From Montifringilla adamsi (taxonomy: Eukaryota > Chordata > Aves > Passeriformes > Passeridae): DNA of 64,000 bases. Where the stretch lies: positions 4,519,888-4,583,887 of the forward strand of contig JAGGNK010008559.1 in NCBI GenBank assembly GCA_017590115.1, read 5' to 3'. Below, in pieces: positions 14,692-27,240 of this stretch. Below the pieces are notes generated by a model, which did no database searches, was not told the origin of the DNA, and saw only the letters and a program-made list of their open reading frames with translations. Positions within the stretch are counted from its first letter, which is position 1; each line of letters starts with the position of its first letter. The position numbers were made by a program, and so were the translations under genes.

Positions 14692-14718
14692 GGGGGGTGG
14701 GGGGAGGGGGGTTGTGGG
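14692..14718 (+). other. G-quadruplex-forming motif
   Basis: The plus strand carries three runs of six G (14692-14697, 14699-14704, 14706-14711), separated by a single T and a single A. A GGG run follows at 14716-14718 after a four-base spacer. This satisfies the standard G3+N1-7 pattern with very short loops, which favour stable parallel quadruplexes. It stands out in AT-rich surroundings. No nearby gene or promoter gives it an obvious role. Confidence 0.85.
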
Positions 14719-15488
14719 CAGGGATGCATTCAGCAGCTCTATCATGAGTAATCTCATTATTGATGGAAAATAATGGCCCACTATTGTCTCACACTTTAAC
14801 AGCCCTTTACACTGCCACAAAGTCACTTGTCGTGTGTTTGGCTAATAAAACATCTTTGGGCCAGTCCCATCTCTGCAAAGAAAGAAACTCTCCCCAGGAA
14901 GAGAAAACCCAAACTGAAACCTGGCACTGCCACTATGACCACTCTGCTCTCTGAGGTTTTCCCTTGGGCCCTTCATGCATTTGGCACCCCCCAGAGCCCC
15001 AGCACTCCCACTCTCACTCCCCCACATTCCTCCTGCACCATCTTCCAATTCTCCTTCTTCCTCAACTCACCATGCTCTTTCCCTTTATGTTCTTCTCTTG
15101 CCTCTTGATGACTGAAAAATCCTCCCCAAAATATTCCATTAAAATGTTTTCAAAACTCTGTAAGCTCTGACAAAGACCTCTCCCATGATGAAAAGTAACT
15201 ACAAAAATCAAAGCCCACATGTTCTGGTATAATAACTGCAGTCACTCTATTTATCATTCTTTTTTCTTTCCATACCCTTCTTCATACTCTTCTTTCACTG
15301 TTTATTTGGATATGATTAATTTGTCTCCATGCAGCATGTAGGCAGCTCTAAAAATCTGTAAAATAAAATTTTCAATTTCAATAACTATACTGATTAAATG
15401 TATTAGCAAGGATACTGTAGAAAACACATCTTTTGACTTTTACCTCCATCCCAGTGTTAAACTGCCATCCTGTACGTATCCCAATACT

Positions 15489-15514
15489 AAAAAAAAAAAA
15501 AAAAAAAAAAAAAA
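15489..15514. repeat. A26 homopolymer
   Basis: An uninterrupted run of 26 A. No retroposed gene body or polyadenylation signal is evident directly before it, so it is listed as a simple repeat. Confidence 0.95.
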
Positions 15515-18500
15515 CTCTTGAAATATTCAAGAAGATGCCAGACTGAATGAATAACTCCACAAAGGTTTTAAATCAATTTAAGTAATTCAAATTCAGGGTT
15601 TAATTTTATGGTAAATTTAAATTCTATCATAAAGAATGTTAAACTCCATACCTCTTTTTTCACCTCATGCTTCTATCAGTAATAAAAATCTGTTTTTCAT
15701 AACAAGTAATTATGAACATATCATATTCATTGAAAAGATTTTATCTCTGGTGGAAAAAAAATGTTCACCAAAGGAAAAAAAAAAACCCTCATCATATTCA
15801 GTAAAAAACACAAAGCAATCAAGGTCCTCAGATGACATTCCAGTACTTAGATTAGAACTTCTTCATTAAGTTACAGCAATCTCCTATGCTGCTGTAGCAG
15901 CAAAATCCAAATAACTAAATAACCACACTTGAAGAATCCTTTGTTATACGTATGCAAAAATGAAAGAACAAACCAAAAAATTCCTTTGATCCCGCCTGGT
16001 TGATACCAGCAAGTCTCAGATCTAGATCAGGTACTGGAGCTGAGTGGCTGGAGCACCTGGCAGCGTGGAGCTCGCGGATGGTGCTCCAGCCTTCTGTGCA
16101 GCTAATGCTAGACCTCCAGCAATCAGATAAAGTCAGCAGGAAACCCATCAGATGGGCAGCTCACGGCAAAACCCCAGAGGGCTGCAAGAATGGAAAGGCA
16201 GCAGGGGAGGAGAACAAACAAGAGATGCTGAAACTGCAAACAACCAGAACAAACAGCGGCAACAGGGAAGAGCAGTTTAAGAAACAAACATAAAACTGAA
16301 CCACACAACACTTTATTAGCAAGACAAAGCATGGAGAGCTTCAGGCAGGCTGAAAGGCAGGCAGGAGTTACTGATGGATTTGAAACACTCAGTTCCAGAA
16401 TGAAATTAATTCAACAAATAAAACCTATCTTTTGGAAGGAGACTTTTTTAATCACCTATTTTATATTTGTCCTAATGCTATCTGATAGAGATTGAAAATT
16501 CTGAAAATCATTCTGAGAATGTGACAGAATGATAAGTCAGCTGGAGAGCCAAACTAGCCTGTTCACCAAAGAACCATTTGAGATTATTATTAAGAAGCAT
16601 CCAGAATAGAAGTGCAACTTCACAAAAACCTCTGTCTTAAGTAAGTGACCAATATTACCTCTTTCAAAATAGAGGAGAGGTTGTCCCTGTTTTTTGCTTT
16701 TTTGTTTTTGGTTTTTTTTTTTTTAAATTAAGCTACAGGATGAAGTACCTCTTATTTGACCCTACAAACCAGCTCATAATCAGTCAGAACATTCTTCCAG
16801 GCTGATTGAACTATTTCTTATGGTCAGAGAACTTAACCCCGTATTCCTATCTGTCTTTAAAGAGGTGGGTTACTGTATCCATCAGGACATTCTCCATTCC
16901 CCTCATGGAGGCTATGAAGTTATAAAGGACAATGCTAAACTGGAGAATTCTGCAGCATATGAACCACTTTAGCTGGGAAGAGAACTTCAAATTGCTGTGT
17001 CAAAAGCTGACATTAGAGCTGAGCCTGTCCTTAGCATGGAAACTGGAGCCCTCAGGTGAATACAAACCACAAAGCCTCATGTTCACATGTACTTTCTCTC
17101 TGGCTCACTGAATCATAAATTATTTTCTGCCTAAAACAACCAAGGTCAAGGAAACTCCTTGTACGTGAGAAGAGATTCTGAACTGGTTCAGACCTCAAGT
17201 ATTGTGGGCGAATTCTTTAACTGAGAACAAGTAAACACACAGAGAGATTTTTGTACCAGCAGCCCTTCACCTCCCTGCTCTGAATGCAATAAACTATTTC
17301 TTGGGTGGGGGAAGGGGTTCAGGTCTGTTTGGATTTTTTAAATTGACTTCTATTCCTGAGGCAAGTCAGGTAGAGCATGAGGAGAGAGCACGGTGCTCTG
17401 CTTCTTCCTGTTCCCTTTCCATCTCCTCCATGAAGTACAGGAGAGATTCTGTACACACATGAACAGCCAGGCCCACCCTCATCTGCAAGGAGTGAAGAAA
17501 CAGAGGGACAGCCAAAACAAGGGGGACCTGGTGCTGTCCTTTAACTTGACACCTGGCATTTGCTGCCTCCCTCTCTGGACAGAGAAGCCTTTTGATGGCA
17601 GAGTCTGACCAGGTTATCTGGGACCTGAAGGACACGCTTCCCACATGGCACAATTTCCCCAGTACCTCCCCACCTTACATGTAATGGTTACATCTCATTT
17701 TAGGTTCTACCATTATTGGCAAGATAGAAAGGTTCAATAAGGAGGTGTCTAACCAGGTAAAATATGAAATCTGATCACATTGTTGCAAGTTCAGCGTGTA
17801 TGTTAATCGGGATTTTCTGTCTTTCCTCAAATCTTTTCTGGCACCTCTAGGAGAACAGGAATTGTTGAGAAGAGAGAGTGAATATCACTTCTGCATATTC
17901 CAAGACAAGCAGTGCCCTGTGGGAATTTAAAGAGTGCTGCCATGCAGCCTGAGTGATGGTTGTTTGAGGAAGACTGACTAAAAAATTCCCAGATTCTGCA
18001 ATTAGCCATGTTATAGTGACTGTTAAGCCTGTTTCTTTCTGCATTTCTGCATATGCTTATGCAATACAGAGATTCCACTCTCTGCCTCAAAAAAATTTAC
18101 CTGTTAGTACTGGTTACTCACTAACAAACAACCAAGATACGTTATTAAAAATAATTTCATTGTGGCATCAATTCTCTTTAAAATGTAAAGGAGGGGTAGA
18201 GGAAGAGAGGGAGAGAGAGATGCTGTATGTTCAGAAGCAAAACACTTATTATTCTGAAGCAGGAATGACATCCTTGCATTAACACAGCATGAAATCATGG
18301 TAGCAATTTTCATGCTGTATTATTTTGTATTTGTCAGGTCACTGATTTTCAATTTCATCAATACTATATAAAACTAAGGAAGATAATATAATGAAAAGCA
18401 TCCACTCAGAGCCTGATACCGAAGCAAGAACATGTTGCTTTTTTGTGAATTTAAACCAACCAATCCACACCCAGAAAATATGTGTTATTTTTGTACCGAA

Positions 18501-20006
18501 AAAACATAAATACACCAGACCCAGAGGTTACAAAAAAGACAATATACTAAAGTAAACCTGATACAATACTGACTGTATGTTACTATGGTATACAGGTTCA
18601 TCTTTACCTTCCTCTAACATGCAAAATAAACAAAGTATAAAGCAAAAAGCCACAGTAGGCTTTGTTTACACTGATCTAAACCCATGTTCTTGAGCTTTTC
18701 CCAAGTATTATTAATTTCAAGTGAAATTACCACTTAAATCATCCCAGATTTAGCTCACTGATTCTCATCACCCAGCTGTCCTTCTGTGTTTTGGCTGTAT
18801 CATTACGACTGACCTGAGGTCTCCCAAACCACAAGTTATGGCAAGATACAGAAATAAGAGTGAGACACACACTATTTTCAAAGCAAGCCACCAAGACCCC
18901 ACCCATGGGGATATCACTCCAGGAAGAAAAGCTCACAGAACTGCATATGGGTAGGAGAAAGGACCCTGGAGATCCACCTCTCCATTTGGAAGCATTTATG
19001 AGGTACTTTGCCTAGAGAAGGGAGGTAGGCAGAACAAAAACCAAGGAGTTGTCACATACAAAACATACAAATGGACTTGGAGTTTGGCATCTTGGCCATG
19101 AAGTGTGTCAGTATCTGCCTCTCTAATTCACAACTGTTTCACCAAGTTCTAAATCCCTGAGCACCTTATCTGAGCATCTTCACAAAGCCTCAACCCAAGA
19201 AACTTTCTTATGAAGGAGGCACCAAACTTTCAGTTTTCTTCTCAGGTGTACACACCTGTGCAAAATCAGAGATGATTTTCCAAGGAGATACGCGCAACTT
19301 CTTTTTCAGAGGGGACTGGAAGCTCCTAAATGCTTTCCCCAGTGGAGGAAAAGGGCAGCAGGGAGAGGGATACCCCACACCCTTTATTGTCCAGTTGTAC
19401 CCATTGCAGGCACGTCCCTCACTGACTGACCCTCCAGGATTCTTCTGAAGCACTGAAGAAATCCAAGTAGTTTGGCTGGATAGAACACAATGCTCAGCCC
19501 CATTCTGGATGGGTGAGGAATGAGCCATCCCATAGTTAACAGAGCCTCCTCTGAGGACAACAGTACCTCTACCTTCTTTGTAAGAGTTGAAACATGAACA
19601 ATTGCTGTGATATCCTCCATTGTCCTACAAACAATGGCAGCCATATGTTTCCCCTATTAAAATGCTGTGGGAGTAAATTAGACATTCCATGATTTTTTTA
19701 TAAAACTGGATCCTTCCCATCGCTATTTGAAAATAATTAGTCCTTCTTCAACACTGAATGATTAAAATGTAACTAACACCACACTTCTTTCACATGATCA
19801 ATGTTGGTACAATGAATAGTGCATGAATTATAATGTCTAGGCACTTTTTCTAATTGTTTCCTAATGTTCTGTTATTATATATTCATTTGATATTCACTGC
19901 AATGCTAGTGATCACCATTTTTTAATTTGTTCCACAAAAATCACACAATTTGCCTTTGCTTTCTGCAAAAGAATTAAAAGAACGAAGTGCAGTCACCTGA
20001 TTTCTG

Positions 20007-20312
20007 TCAGGTGAGGTCCCAGGTGACTGGAAAAGGGGAAGAACTGTACCCATCTTTAAAAAAGGGTAGAAAAAAGGCTGCTGGGAACCACTGACCTGTC
20101 AGCCTCACCTCTGGGCCTGGGAAGATCATGGAGCAGATCCTCCTAAAGCTCTAATAAGGCACATGGAGGGCAGGGAGGTGATTTAGGACATCTTGCATGG
20201 CTTCATCAAGGGCAAGTCCTGCCTGACTGACCCAGAGGCCTCCTGTGATGGAGTGACTTCATCAGTGGACAAGGGGAGGGCTACACGTCTCAATTATCTG
20301 GATTTCTGTGAA
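20007..20312 (+). mobile_element. CR1 LINE fragment, reverse-transcriptase region of ORF2
   Basis: The plus strand matches the avian CR1 ORF2 reverse-transcriptase region. The conceptual peptide contains VPGDWK, then VPIFKKG, the block corresponding to 'PGKIMEQIL', then [21 protein letters not shown] and YLDFCEK. These follow the CR1 order 'VPEDWK - PIFKKG - KVMEQIL - KSCLTNL - VDKGRATD - YLDFCKAF'. The frame is interrupted by stops and shifts, so no active enzyme is encoded. The catalytic YxDD region lies beyond the fragment and is absent. Neither end of a full CR1 is present. It is opposite in orientation to the large CR1 piece at 26125-28112, so it is probably an independent insertion remnant. 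Confidence 0.88.
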
Positions 20313-23198
20313 AAAACCTAAAAAACAACCACAAAAACCCCATGTCAATTGCAATGCATCTTTTTCCAAGTATGTAAGTCCCTAGAAGGTGGCATTTTTT
20401 TAGCTTCTATGGTGTCCAAATTTTCCAGGTGGCATCAGATTTCTTATTATGAGTTGCCTTTCTTCGTCTGTTTTCAGGCTGAGAAGTATGAAGAGAAAAT
20501 CAGGTTAGACTGTTCATGGAATTACCACCTTGTCTTTAAACAAAACAAAACATTCTAATAACTCATATTAGCAAGCCACACACTTAGGAGGAAAAAAATA
20601 AAAGCATTGTGTAGAAACACATTATTTAAAAGCAGGGCACCTGAATGTGATATAAGTAACAAATGTGATATCCAGAGGAGCGTGTACAGTACTTTTTTTT
20701 TTTGTTATTAGGCTTTGCTAGGCTTGATCATATCTCCCAGCACAAAATCTACTAAGACAGATCACTCAAGACAATACCACAGAGTATTTTCCACCACAAA
20801 GTATTTTCTTTAACACAAATAAAACATCCACCTTTTTTCGAAAAGCTAAAAAAAATACAAAATATGAAATGGAATGACTCCAGGCTTTGTTTTGTGCTGT
20901 TGTCCATATCTCCACAATACCTTATCAAACAAAATGGAAAAAAAAAGTGCTTACATCAATATTTTATTGAAATTCTTTCAGAGAAGACTTACATGCATTA
21001 TATTTTCAAGATGAGATGCAGACTATTTTACTTGCAGCAGAGAGCAATATATTGGATGATAGCTGACATTTGACTCCCAGGGTTTTTCTTTTATGAATCA
21101 AAATTCATTTATGGGTAGTAAAGTAGAAGAGTGTGGCTAAGAAATCAATAAAAATGTTCTGTATTCTAGTTATGGAACATAGAGATAACCTTAAATCAAC
21201 ATTAAAGATGCTGGCCCATGTAAACATTGACAAAGCCAAAGGAATTATTTTAAATAATAGACTTCAACAAGCAGGTATCAACAAGCTCCGTTAGTGAAGG
21301 TTGCTGCCATCATTTATGATAGTTCTAATTTATTCAGCATGTGAAAATGATCAGTAGCATGCAAATGATGGCCTAATTTAGAAAAAAACAAATCAAACTA
21401 TATGACAATGTTCATCTTTCCTCTAAACAGCTCTAAAATGAAAAAAAAAAATCTCTTTTAAATGCATAACATTTATTTACTGGCTCACCCCAGCTCCATG
21501 CCAGTTGCCAAAGACAGTTTTGTTTTTATTTTCCTTATTGGCAATGAACACACTGAAATTACACTACTGAACTCACATTGCCCGTGCATTAATAAATGCA
21601 TAAATCAGCAAAGCCCATAAAATGAGTAGAACAAAGACCTCATATTTCCTGGCTGTCTAAAATATGGCTGCTGCTGGAAAGTACTGTTTGTGTTCAAAGA
21701 ACAAAACATCCCAACAGCAGAGAGGGAGGAGGCTGTGAGCTGTCTGCTCTGTACACGCACAAATAAGCCCATCTCCCCAGCCTGGAAAGAGAACTGACCC
21801 AACTGACCCAAGCAGAAGGGCAAAACAGGAGAACGGGGTGAAATGGTTTTTACAAACAGGCCCAACTGAAACAAAGAATCAATATCAACAGAAACTCTGG
21901 TAAAGAACAAGACACATTCCAAACCTGTTTTATAACAAATACTAATTCTAGGAAGATAGAGTTTTCAACTTTGGGTTTGAAACATTCTGTTTCTGAAAAA
22001 CAGGAGCCTAAGCTAACTCTTTAGGCATTAAATAAAAACAATAGCCAAAAAAACACCCTATTTGCATTCTGTTTTACTTCAAGGATTTGATTTTTTTAAA
22101 ACTTTTGCCTGTTTGCACACCAAGATGTAAATTTTCCCTGATTCAACAGGCTGCTTGAAATAGAGCTGTTTCTTGAGACCTCTCAGGTAGAGCTTTAGAA
22201 CATCCATTTCATTTTCAGTTTATTCAGAAACAGTTCCATTCTATTACTCTAAATGATGATGTGTACTGCAAAGAAAGCCATCAGGAATACCTACAAGTAT
22301 ACAGTTCATGACTACAGCACTTACCTTATTTATTGAGTCTTCCAGTTGCTGTTACCACATATTGCTAACAAGGCTCCAGAACCTACCCTTCAGAGAATAT
22401 AAGATTTCAGTAAAAAAGACATATCTATCTCTCAGACATGTATAAAAAAAAAGGACTTAAATATGCAACTTTAATGTACCCCAAAGACAAAAGCTAATAT
22501 CAAAGAAAAGAAAAGATCCAAAATGTCTTTCTCTTTTATGTTTTAAGCAATAGACCTGATTCTTCTACATTTAACAATATTAGCAATACTGTATATTCAA
22601 AATGTCAGGAAGTCTTTGCCAGCAGGATCAACACAATGAGAATGAGGAATAAAACACGTCCAGTCAAAAGAAAGTGCCTTCTCTCCCCTTAGTCTGATGT
22701 TTTACTAAGAAATCAAAATATGGTTATTACTCTCTATTGGGAAATGCATATCAATTTCACCTTTATTTTATGAATGTTTACTTAGCTGAATACCTAGTGC
22801 TGCTAATCCATATTTTATGAATATGCGTACACACACACAAAAGCTACATGGAAATTGTTTTCCTTATAACATAAAAGAACTTTTTCTCTTGGTGAGCACT
22901 TATTATTTTGATCAGGGAGAAGAGATAAGCCTTGTCACCAGTCCAAAATATATATCTGAATCTTGAGAAGTTTTTAAGACTATTTCCAAGCCATGGATTA
23001 CTTTTTTGTTGTTTTAATATTGTACCTTTTGAGGCAGAAAAGGAGAGACTTTTTCCTTTTATCTTTTATTTTGTCCTTTATTATGCCCTTACCTATGTTA
23101 TCTTTAGTGAATAATAATACATTTCATAAAGATAACCTAATTATATTCAGGACAATAAGCATCAAAAAGTCTCAGTGACTGAGGATAAAAATGCTTAC
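20313..23198. other. Non-coding sequence, no recognised element
   Basis: This is AT-rich sequence with short chance frames only. A minus-strand open frame at 21605-21922 covers 105 codons but shows no recognisable motif. A short CA run occurs near 22830. I see no transposon boundary, RNA gene or regulatory motif that stands out. Confidence 0.5.
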
Positions 23199-23282
23199 CT
23201 TTTCACCACCCCCATCATGTGGTATTTTTATATCAGCTATTTTCCTTTGCAAGGGTGCAGGGAGAAGCATCAGAAGCATTTT
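23199..23282 (-). CDS. Weak candidate coding exon (84 bp), unidentified gene
   Basis: On the minus strand, an acceptor-like stretch (TTATTCTTTCCTATGTGAGCAG) precedes position 23282. A strong donor (AAAAG then GTAAGC) follows position 23199. The 84 bp between are open in the frame that begins at the first base, giving 28 codons, phase 0 at both ends. The peptide begins KMLLMLLPAP and ends IPHDGGGEK. I do not recognise it. An internal in-frame ATG is the second codon, so a start exon is also conceivable. Short open segments between plausible splice sites occur by chance at appreciable rates, so this is weak by itself. Its interest comes from sharing strand with the better candidate at 60989-61207. 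Confidence 0.2.
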
Positions 23283-26124
23283 CTGCTCACATAGGAAAGA
23301 ATAACTCAATATATGTGTTTCAGAAACCATTTCTCAGGATCTTTCAATTCCATTTATTTCAAATAGCACTGCCTCAAGAGTAATAAATATACAACTGCCT
23401 GGGGACAAAACAAAGTGTTTAATCTTGATGCAAGAGGTTGCACAGTTGTTAAACAAGAGAACCTCAGAATTTGTTTCTATGAGACAGAAGGCAAGAAGAA
23501 TTTTATTCAGGATACTTTCTGCCAACCAAAAGAATTAAGAAATGTATGCAGATTTTAGCAATAAAGACATTAAATAAATGTATCATGCATGAGGATTTTT
23601 GTATGCTGACCTTAAAGCTGCCTCTTTAACTCAGCAGGAGGCAAATCAGACAGAGAAAATCAGCATATTTTGTAATGGAGCTATGTGTAGACACTAATGT
23701 TTACATCTTTGTTGACTCTGGTTCAGGAAAACATGAACATTAGTACTTCCTTTACAAAAGTCTCATTACTAACCCATTGCAGTGTATCACCACTGTAAGC
23801 ACCTACATATGCTCTTGCTTTGCTCAACTCAAAAAGACATGCTGGCATTAAAATTGTTGCTTAGGCCTGCCTTATCTGTATTTATGTATTCAGGAATACC
23901 CTAAAGTGAGTAATTTTTTTTCAGGGGTATTACAGTAATTTAACCAAAATATATCCTTGTCCTTCATCTAAAGTGAAATTTTTAGTTTAAAAAAGGAGGA
24001 AATAGTCTCAAAGGACAAGAGAAACACCCACACTTTCAGCTGAAAGGTGTCTTTAGAAGTGTCAGTGTTTTGTCTAGTCATCTCAGCATGCAACCTGTGT
24101 CTCAATGAACTATTTATAAATTAACCACAGATAGCTAAGGCATTAAGGAAGGTTAAAATGCAATATTATTGTTTAGTTTGAATGAAGCAGTTCCAATGTA
24201 TAAAAATATTGATTTATCTGATTGTATTTTGATGCATCTGAACAAGCTGTAGATTTTTACTCCAAGGGTTTAAACCATGCTTTTCCTAATTCACTTTATT
24301 AGCTGAAGGTAACCCACAATTTAGTATGACAAGACATTAGTGCCCAAGACTGCCAGAAATGATGGTCTGTAAGATCCTGCACAACACCACTGCTCAATCA
24401 GACATCCCTGTGCCACCAAATTGGAAACTCAGGTCGTTTCCAAGAAAACAAAGATGACAGCAACTACTTCATAGGGAAAAATCTGGATTGGCAAAACCCA
24501 AGAAGTTTATTTCAAAGTGACAAAGTGGATCACAAAAAGATAAATTTAATTTTGGAGCTCTCTTTTTAGAAATACATACTTTTTTATTTTCCTTAGCAAG
24601 GATGTCTAATTGCAGGTTTTAGGCAAACAGAGATTAAAAAAAAGGATTAATGATGACACTCCTAAAATAAGGGCTATCTTCAATGTGATGCCTTCATCTC
24701 AGCCATAAAACATGGTAAACGGCCTGAGATGAGACAACAGGGCAGCTAAACTCATTAAAAGACAAATTAATGAATGGCATCAATGATGTAAGCTTACACA
24801 ATCCATTCAAGCTTACAGAATAGCAAGTAATTGAGACCCGAAAGCTAAAAGTTCAGCAGGCAAGGATGAGAATAAAGCTTACAAGCCTTTCTTCTTAAAG
24901 AAGACAATGTAATCCATGACACCTGAATACCAAAATAAAGGTTCAGTACTCCTCACCTCTCACAGAGAGTGCTTTTGTCTGAATGTTGCTATGCACTGGC
25001 CTACGAGTAAGAAAAGCAAAGCTGCTTCTCTTTTACATGAACTACAGTTCAAGCACCAAGTTGGGAGTTCATTGGTGGGAAGACTCTGGTTTTGTTCTAT
25101 ATTTGCCTAAGTTGTAATTATTTGTGTCTTCTCCTAAAAAAAAAAGAAAAAAAAATATATATATTTGCATTAGCTAAACCAGATTTAAAAAAATAATATT
25201 TGAAGGTGCAATTCAATTTTGGGGAAGTATTAGAACAAAATAAAAAGTTTTCTTTTTTTTTAGAAAATACCTACATACATATATATATAATTATATTCAT
25301 ATACAGAAGAGGGAAAAAAATATAATTAAGCTGGTCTTTTCTTGGACCAAAAAAAACAAGACAAAAAGGAGGGTCCAGAGTGGATGGTAAACAACCTTTA
25401 GACTGAGAGCAAATTGTAGACTGTGAAAGTAGCATGATTCAGTAAAAAAAAACCTGCAGCCCAAGGTATTCTTACAGGTGATATCACTCCTACTACCACA
25501 GTAATAGTTTCTGGTGCTAGTCCAAAAGAAAATGAGAAGAGAGATCCATAGCAGTAACAAGGGTATGTGCAGACCCTCAAAGAAATTACAACAACAGAAT
25601 GTACAATTGGTAGAACATCATTCTGAATTGGTACAAACACAAATCCAGAATTATCCTCAGTTTTTCCAGGCATGGCAATCTCAGCATCATCTTTTTGCAA
25701 AGATAATTTAAAATGCCCACCGAGCACTGAATTGCTAGAATAAATGTTGATATTGTGTTAAATCTTCATCAGCAGGGAGATAAACTTTTATTGCATCTCC
25801 TACATTTTCAGTGTAAGTAAAGCAAAAGGACATCTGGATAGAGGGATGCACGTGGACTTTAATTCCCCAAAACTGCTGCAGCAGGACTGGCACAGCTCCA
25901 AAGTAAGAGATTTCTCACAGCTGCACAAAGACTATGCTGCATCACTGTGAGAGGGAAACACAAGGCACTATGTGTAAAATTCAACCAGTTTTAGGGGTGC
26001 TTTTACCCTCTCTTGTTAGATTGGTGATGGACATGCGGTTTAGTCCCAAACTAATCAGACTCCCACCTTGCTTGCCTGTTGGCCTCATCTAAAATCCACA
26101 GCAAACAGCAATTAAGCAGAGAAA
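23283..26124. other. Non-coding sequence, no recognised element
   Basis: This is AT-rich DNA with no credible gene. A-rich and TA-rich patches occur at about 25135-25165 and 25275-25320. The open frames here (up to 109 codons at 25398-25727, minus strand) overlap other frames and have no recognisable motif. Confidence 0.5.
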
Positions 26125-27240
26125 CCAGTGCTGGAAATGACTTCTAGCCTGGCCTTGCCAGGTTCAGTTCCACCTTTGTCTTGGCCTTCCTCACCTCCTC
26201 CCTGTACTGTACTTCATTTCTATATTATTCCCAGGTCAACTGTGCCAGCTTCAACTCTCTATTCACAATTTTCTTCTTTCCCTTCAGTTTGACCAGCCTG
26301 TCCCTCCTGAGCCATGCCAATGTCTCACATTCCTTGACCAGTTTCTGGCTTCTGGGAATTGCTAGCTCTTGCACTCCATGGGAGACTTCCTTAGAGATCT
26401 GCCAGCTCTGTACCACACCCTTGTCCCTGAGGGCAGTCTCCCAGGGAATCCCACTGACTGTTGGGCTGGATGTCTGCACTCTTAAAGTTCAGGCGCCCAA
26501 CTTCACACCTCACCTGACCCATATCCTTCAGGAGAGCATACACCACTGATGCCTGATCACTGCAGCCCAGGCTGCCTCCAATCTTTGTGTCCCCAATAGC
26601 ACTGGTGACCAACAGACTCAGAACCACCTCCCCTCTGGTAGGGCTGTCTCTTGCCCTGCTCAAGAAACTACTCTCCATGTGTGCCAGGAGTCTCCTGGAT
26701 TGCCTACAGCTCGCTGGGCAACTTCCAGCAGATGTCAAGGTCGTTGAAGTCTCCCAGCAGGACAAGAGCCTGCAAGCACAATACTTCCTGCAGCTGGAGC
26801 AAGAGGGCTTGGTCAAACACCTCCCTTTGTCAAGGGCCTGTAGTCAACCACAAGGTTCTCTTTGGTGCTGGGCTCTCTGATTCCTACCACAGGCTTTCAA
26901 ACTCCTCATGGCTGTTCTTCAGAGACAACTCTCCACACTCCATCTCAGTGCCCTCTTGATGCAGAGGGCAAGTCCTCTGCCTCTCCTTCCTCTCCTGTCT
27001 CTTCTGAACTGCCTGCAGCTGTTGATAGTCACACTCCAGTCATGGGATTCATCTCACCAGATTTCAGGAATGGCAATGAGGTTGTAGCTTTCCAGTAGTA
27101 CTGCACTTTTTGGTATTTTTTGTTTGCTGCCTATGCTGTGTGCATTGGTGTAAAATGCACATAAACCTGTAAAATGCATAAAACCTCAGCTGGGCTGTTG
27201 GCTGTGTCAGCTTCCTACAGGAACATCCCTTAATTCTTCT
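26125..27240 (-). mobile_element. CR1 LINE fragment, endonuclease half of ORF2, inactive
   Basis: The reverse complement encodes a decayed CR1 ORF2 N-terminal half, the APE-type endonuclease that nicks target DNA for retrotransposition. In sense order the landmarks are FYTNAHSIGSKQ (about 27130-27155), then IAIPEIW-stop-DESHDW (CR1 'VGITETWWDxSHDW'), FRRDRRGRRGRGLAL, LVLLGDFND near 26750 and FLSRARDSPTRG near 26650. GGSLGCSDQAS (CR1 'GGCLGHSDHEM') follows near 26560, and the basic region and linker towards the reverse transcriptase end near 26125. The Glu of 'ITET' and the GDFN motif survive. The catalytic His of the SDH motif is replaced by Gln, and stops and frameshifts interrupt the frame. 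The reverse transcriptase and 3' end are missing. Confidence 0.88.

Larger units (their letters stand above)
12176..20006. other. Non-coding sequence with low-complexity patches
   Basis: No gene or transposon is recognised. Several moderately GC-rich islands (about 13600-14010, 14850-15080, 16000-16300, 17370-17660, 19210-19650) carry open frames of 60-137 codons in competing frames on both strands. None has a convincing protein character. The longest, at 13603-14016, turns basic and low-complexity towards its end and overlaps other frames open for 83-98 codons, as expected of chance ORFs in GC-richer DNA. Listed separately are a T run, a hairpin, a G-quadruplex motif and an A run. A second T-rich patch lies near 16690-16725. 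Confidence 0.55.

Noticed and set aside
26391..26816. 141-codon minus-strand open frame as a host gene
   Set aside because: It is a piece of the CR1 ORF2 endonuclease, recognised by GDFN and neighbouring motifs in order, and is part of an inactive transposon.
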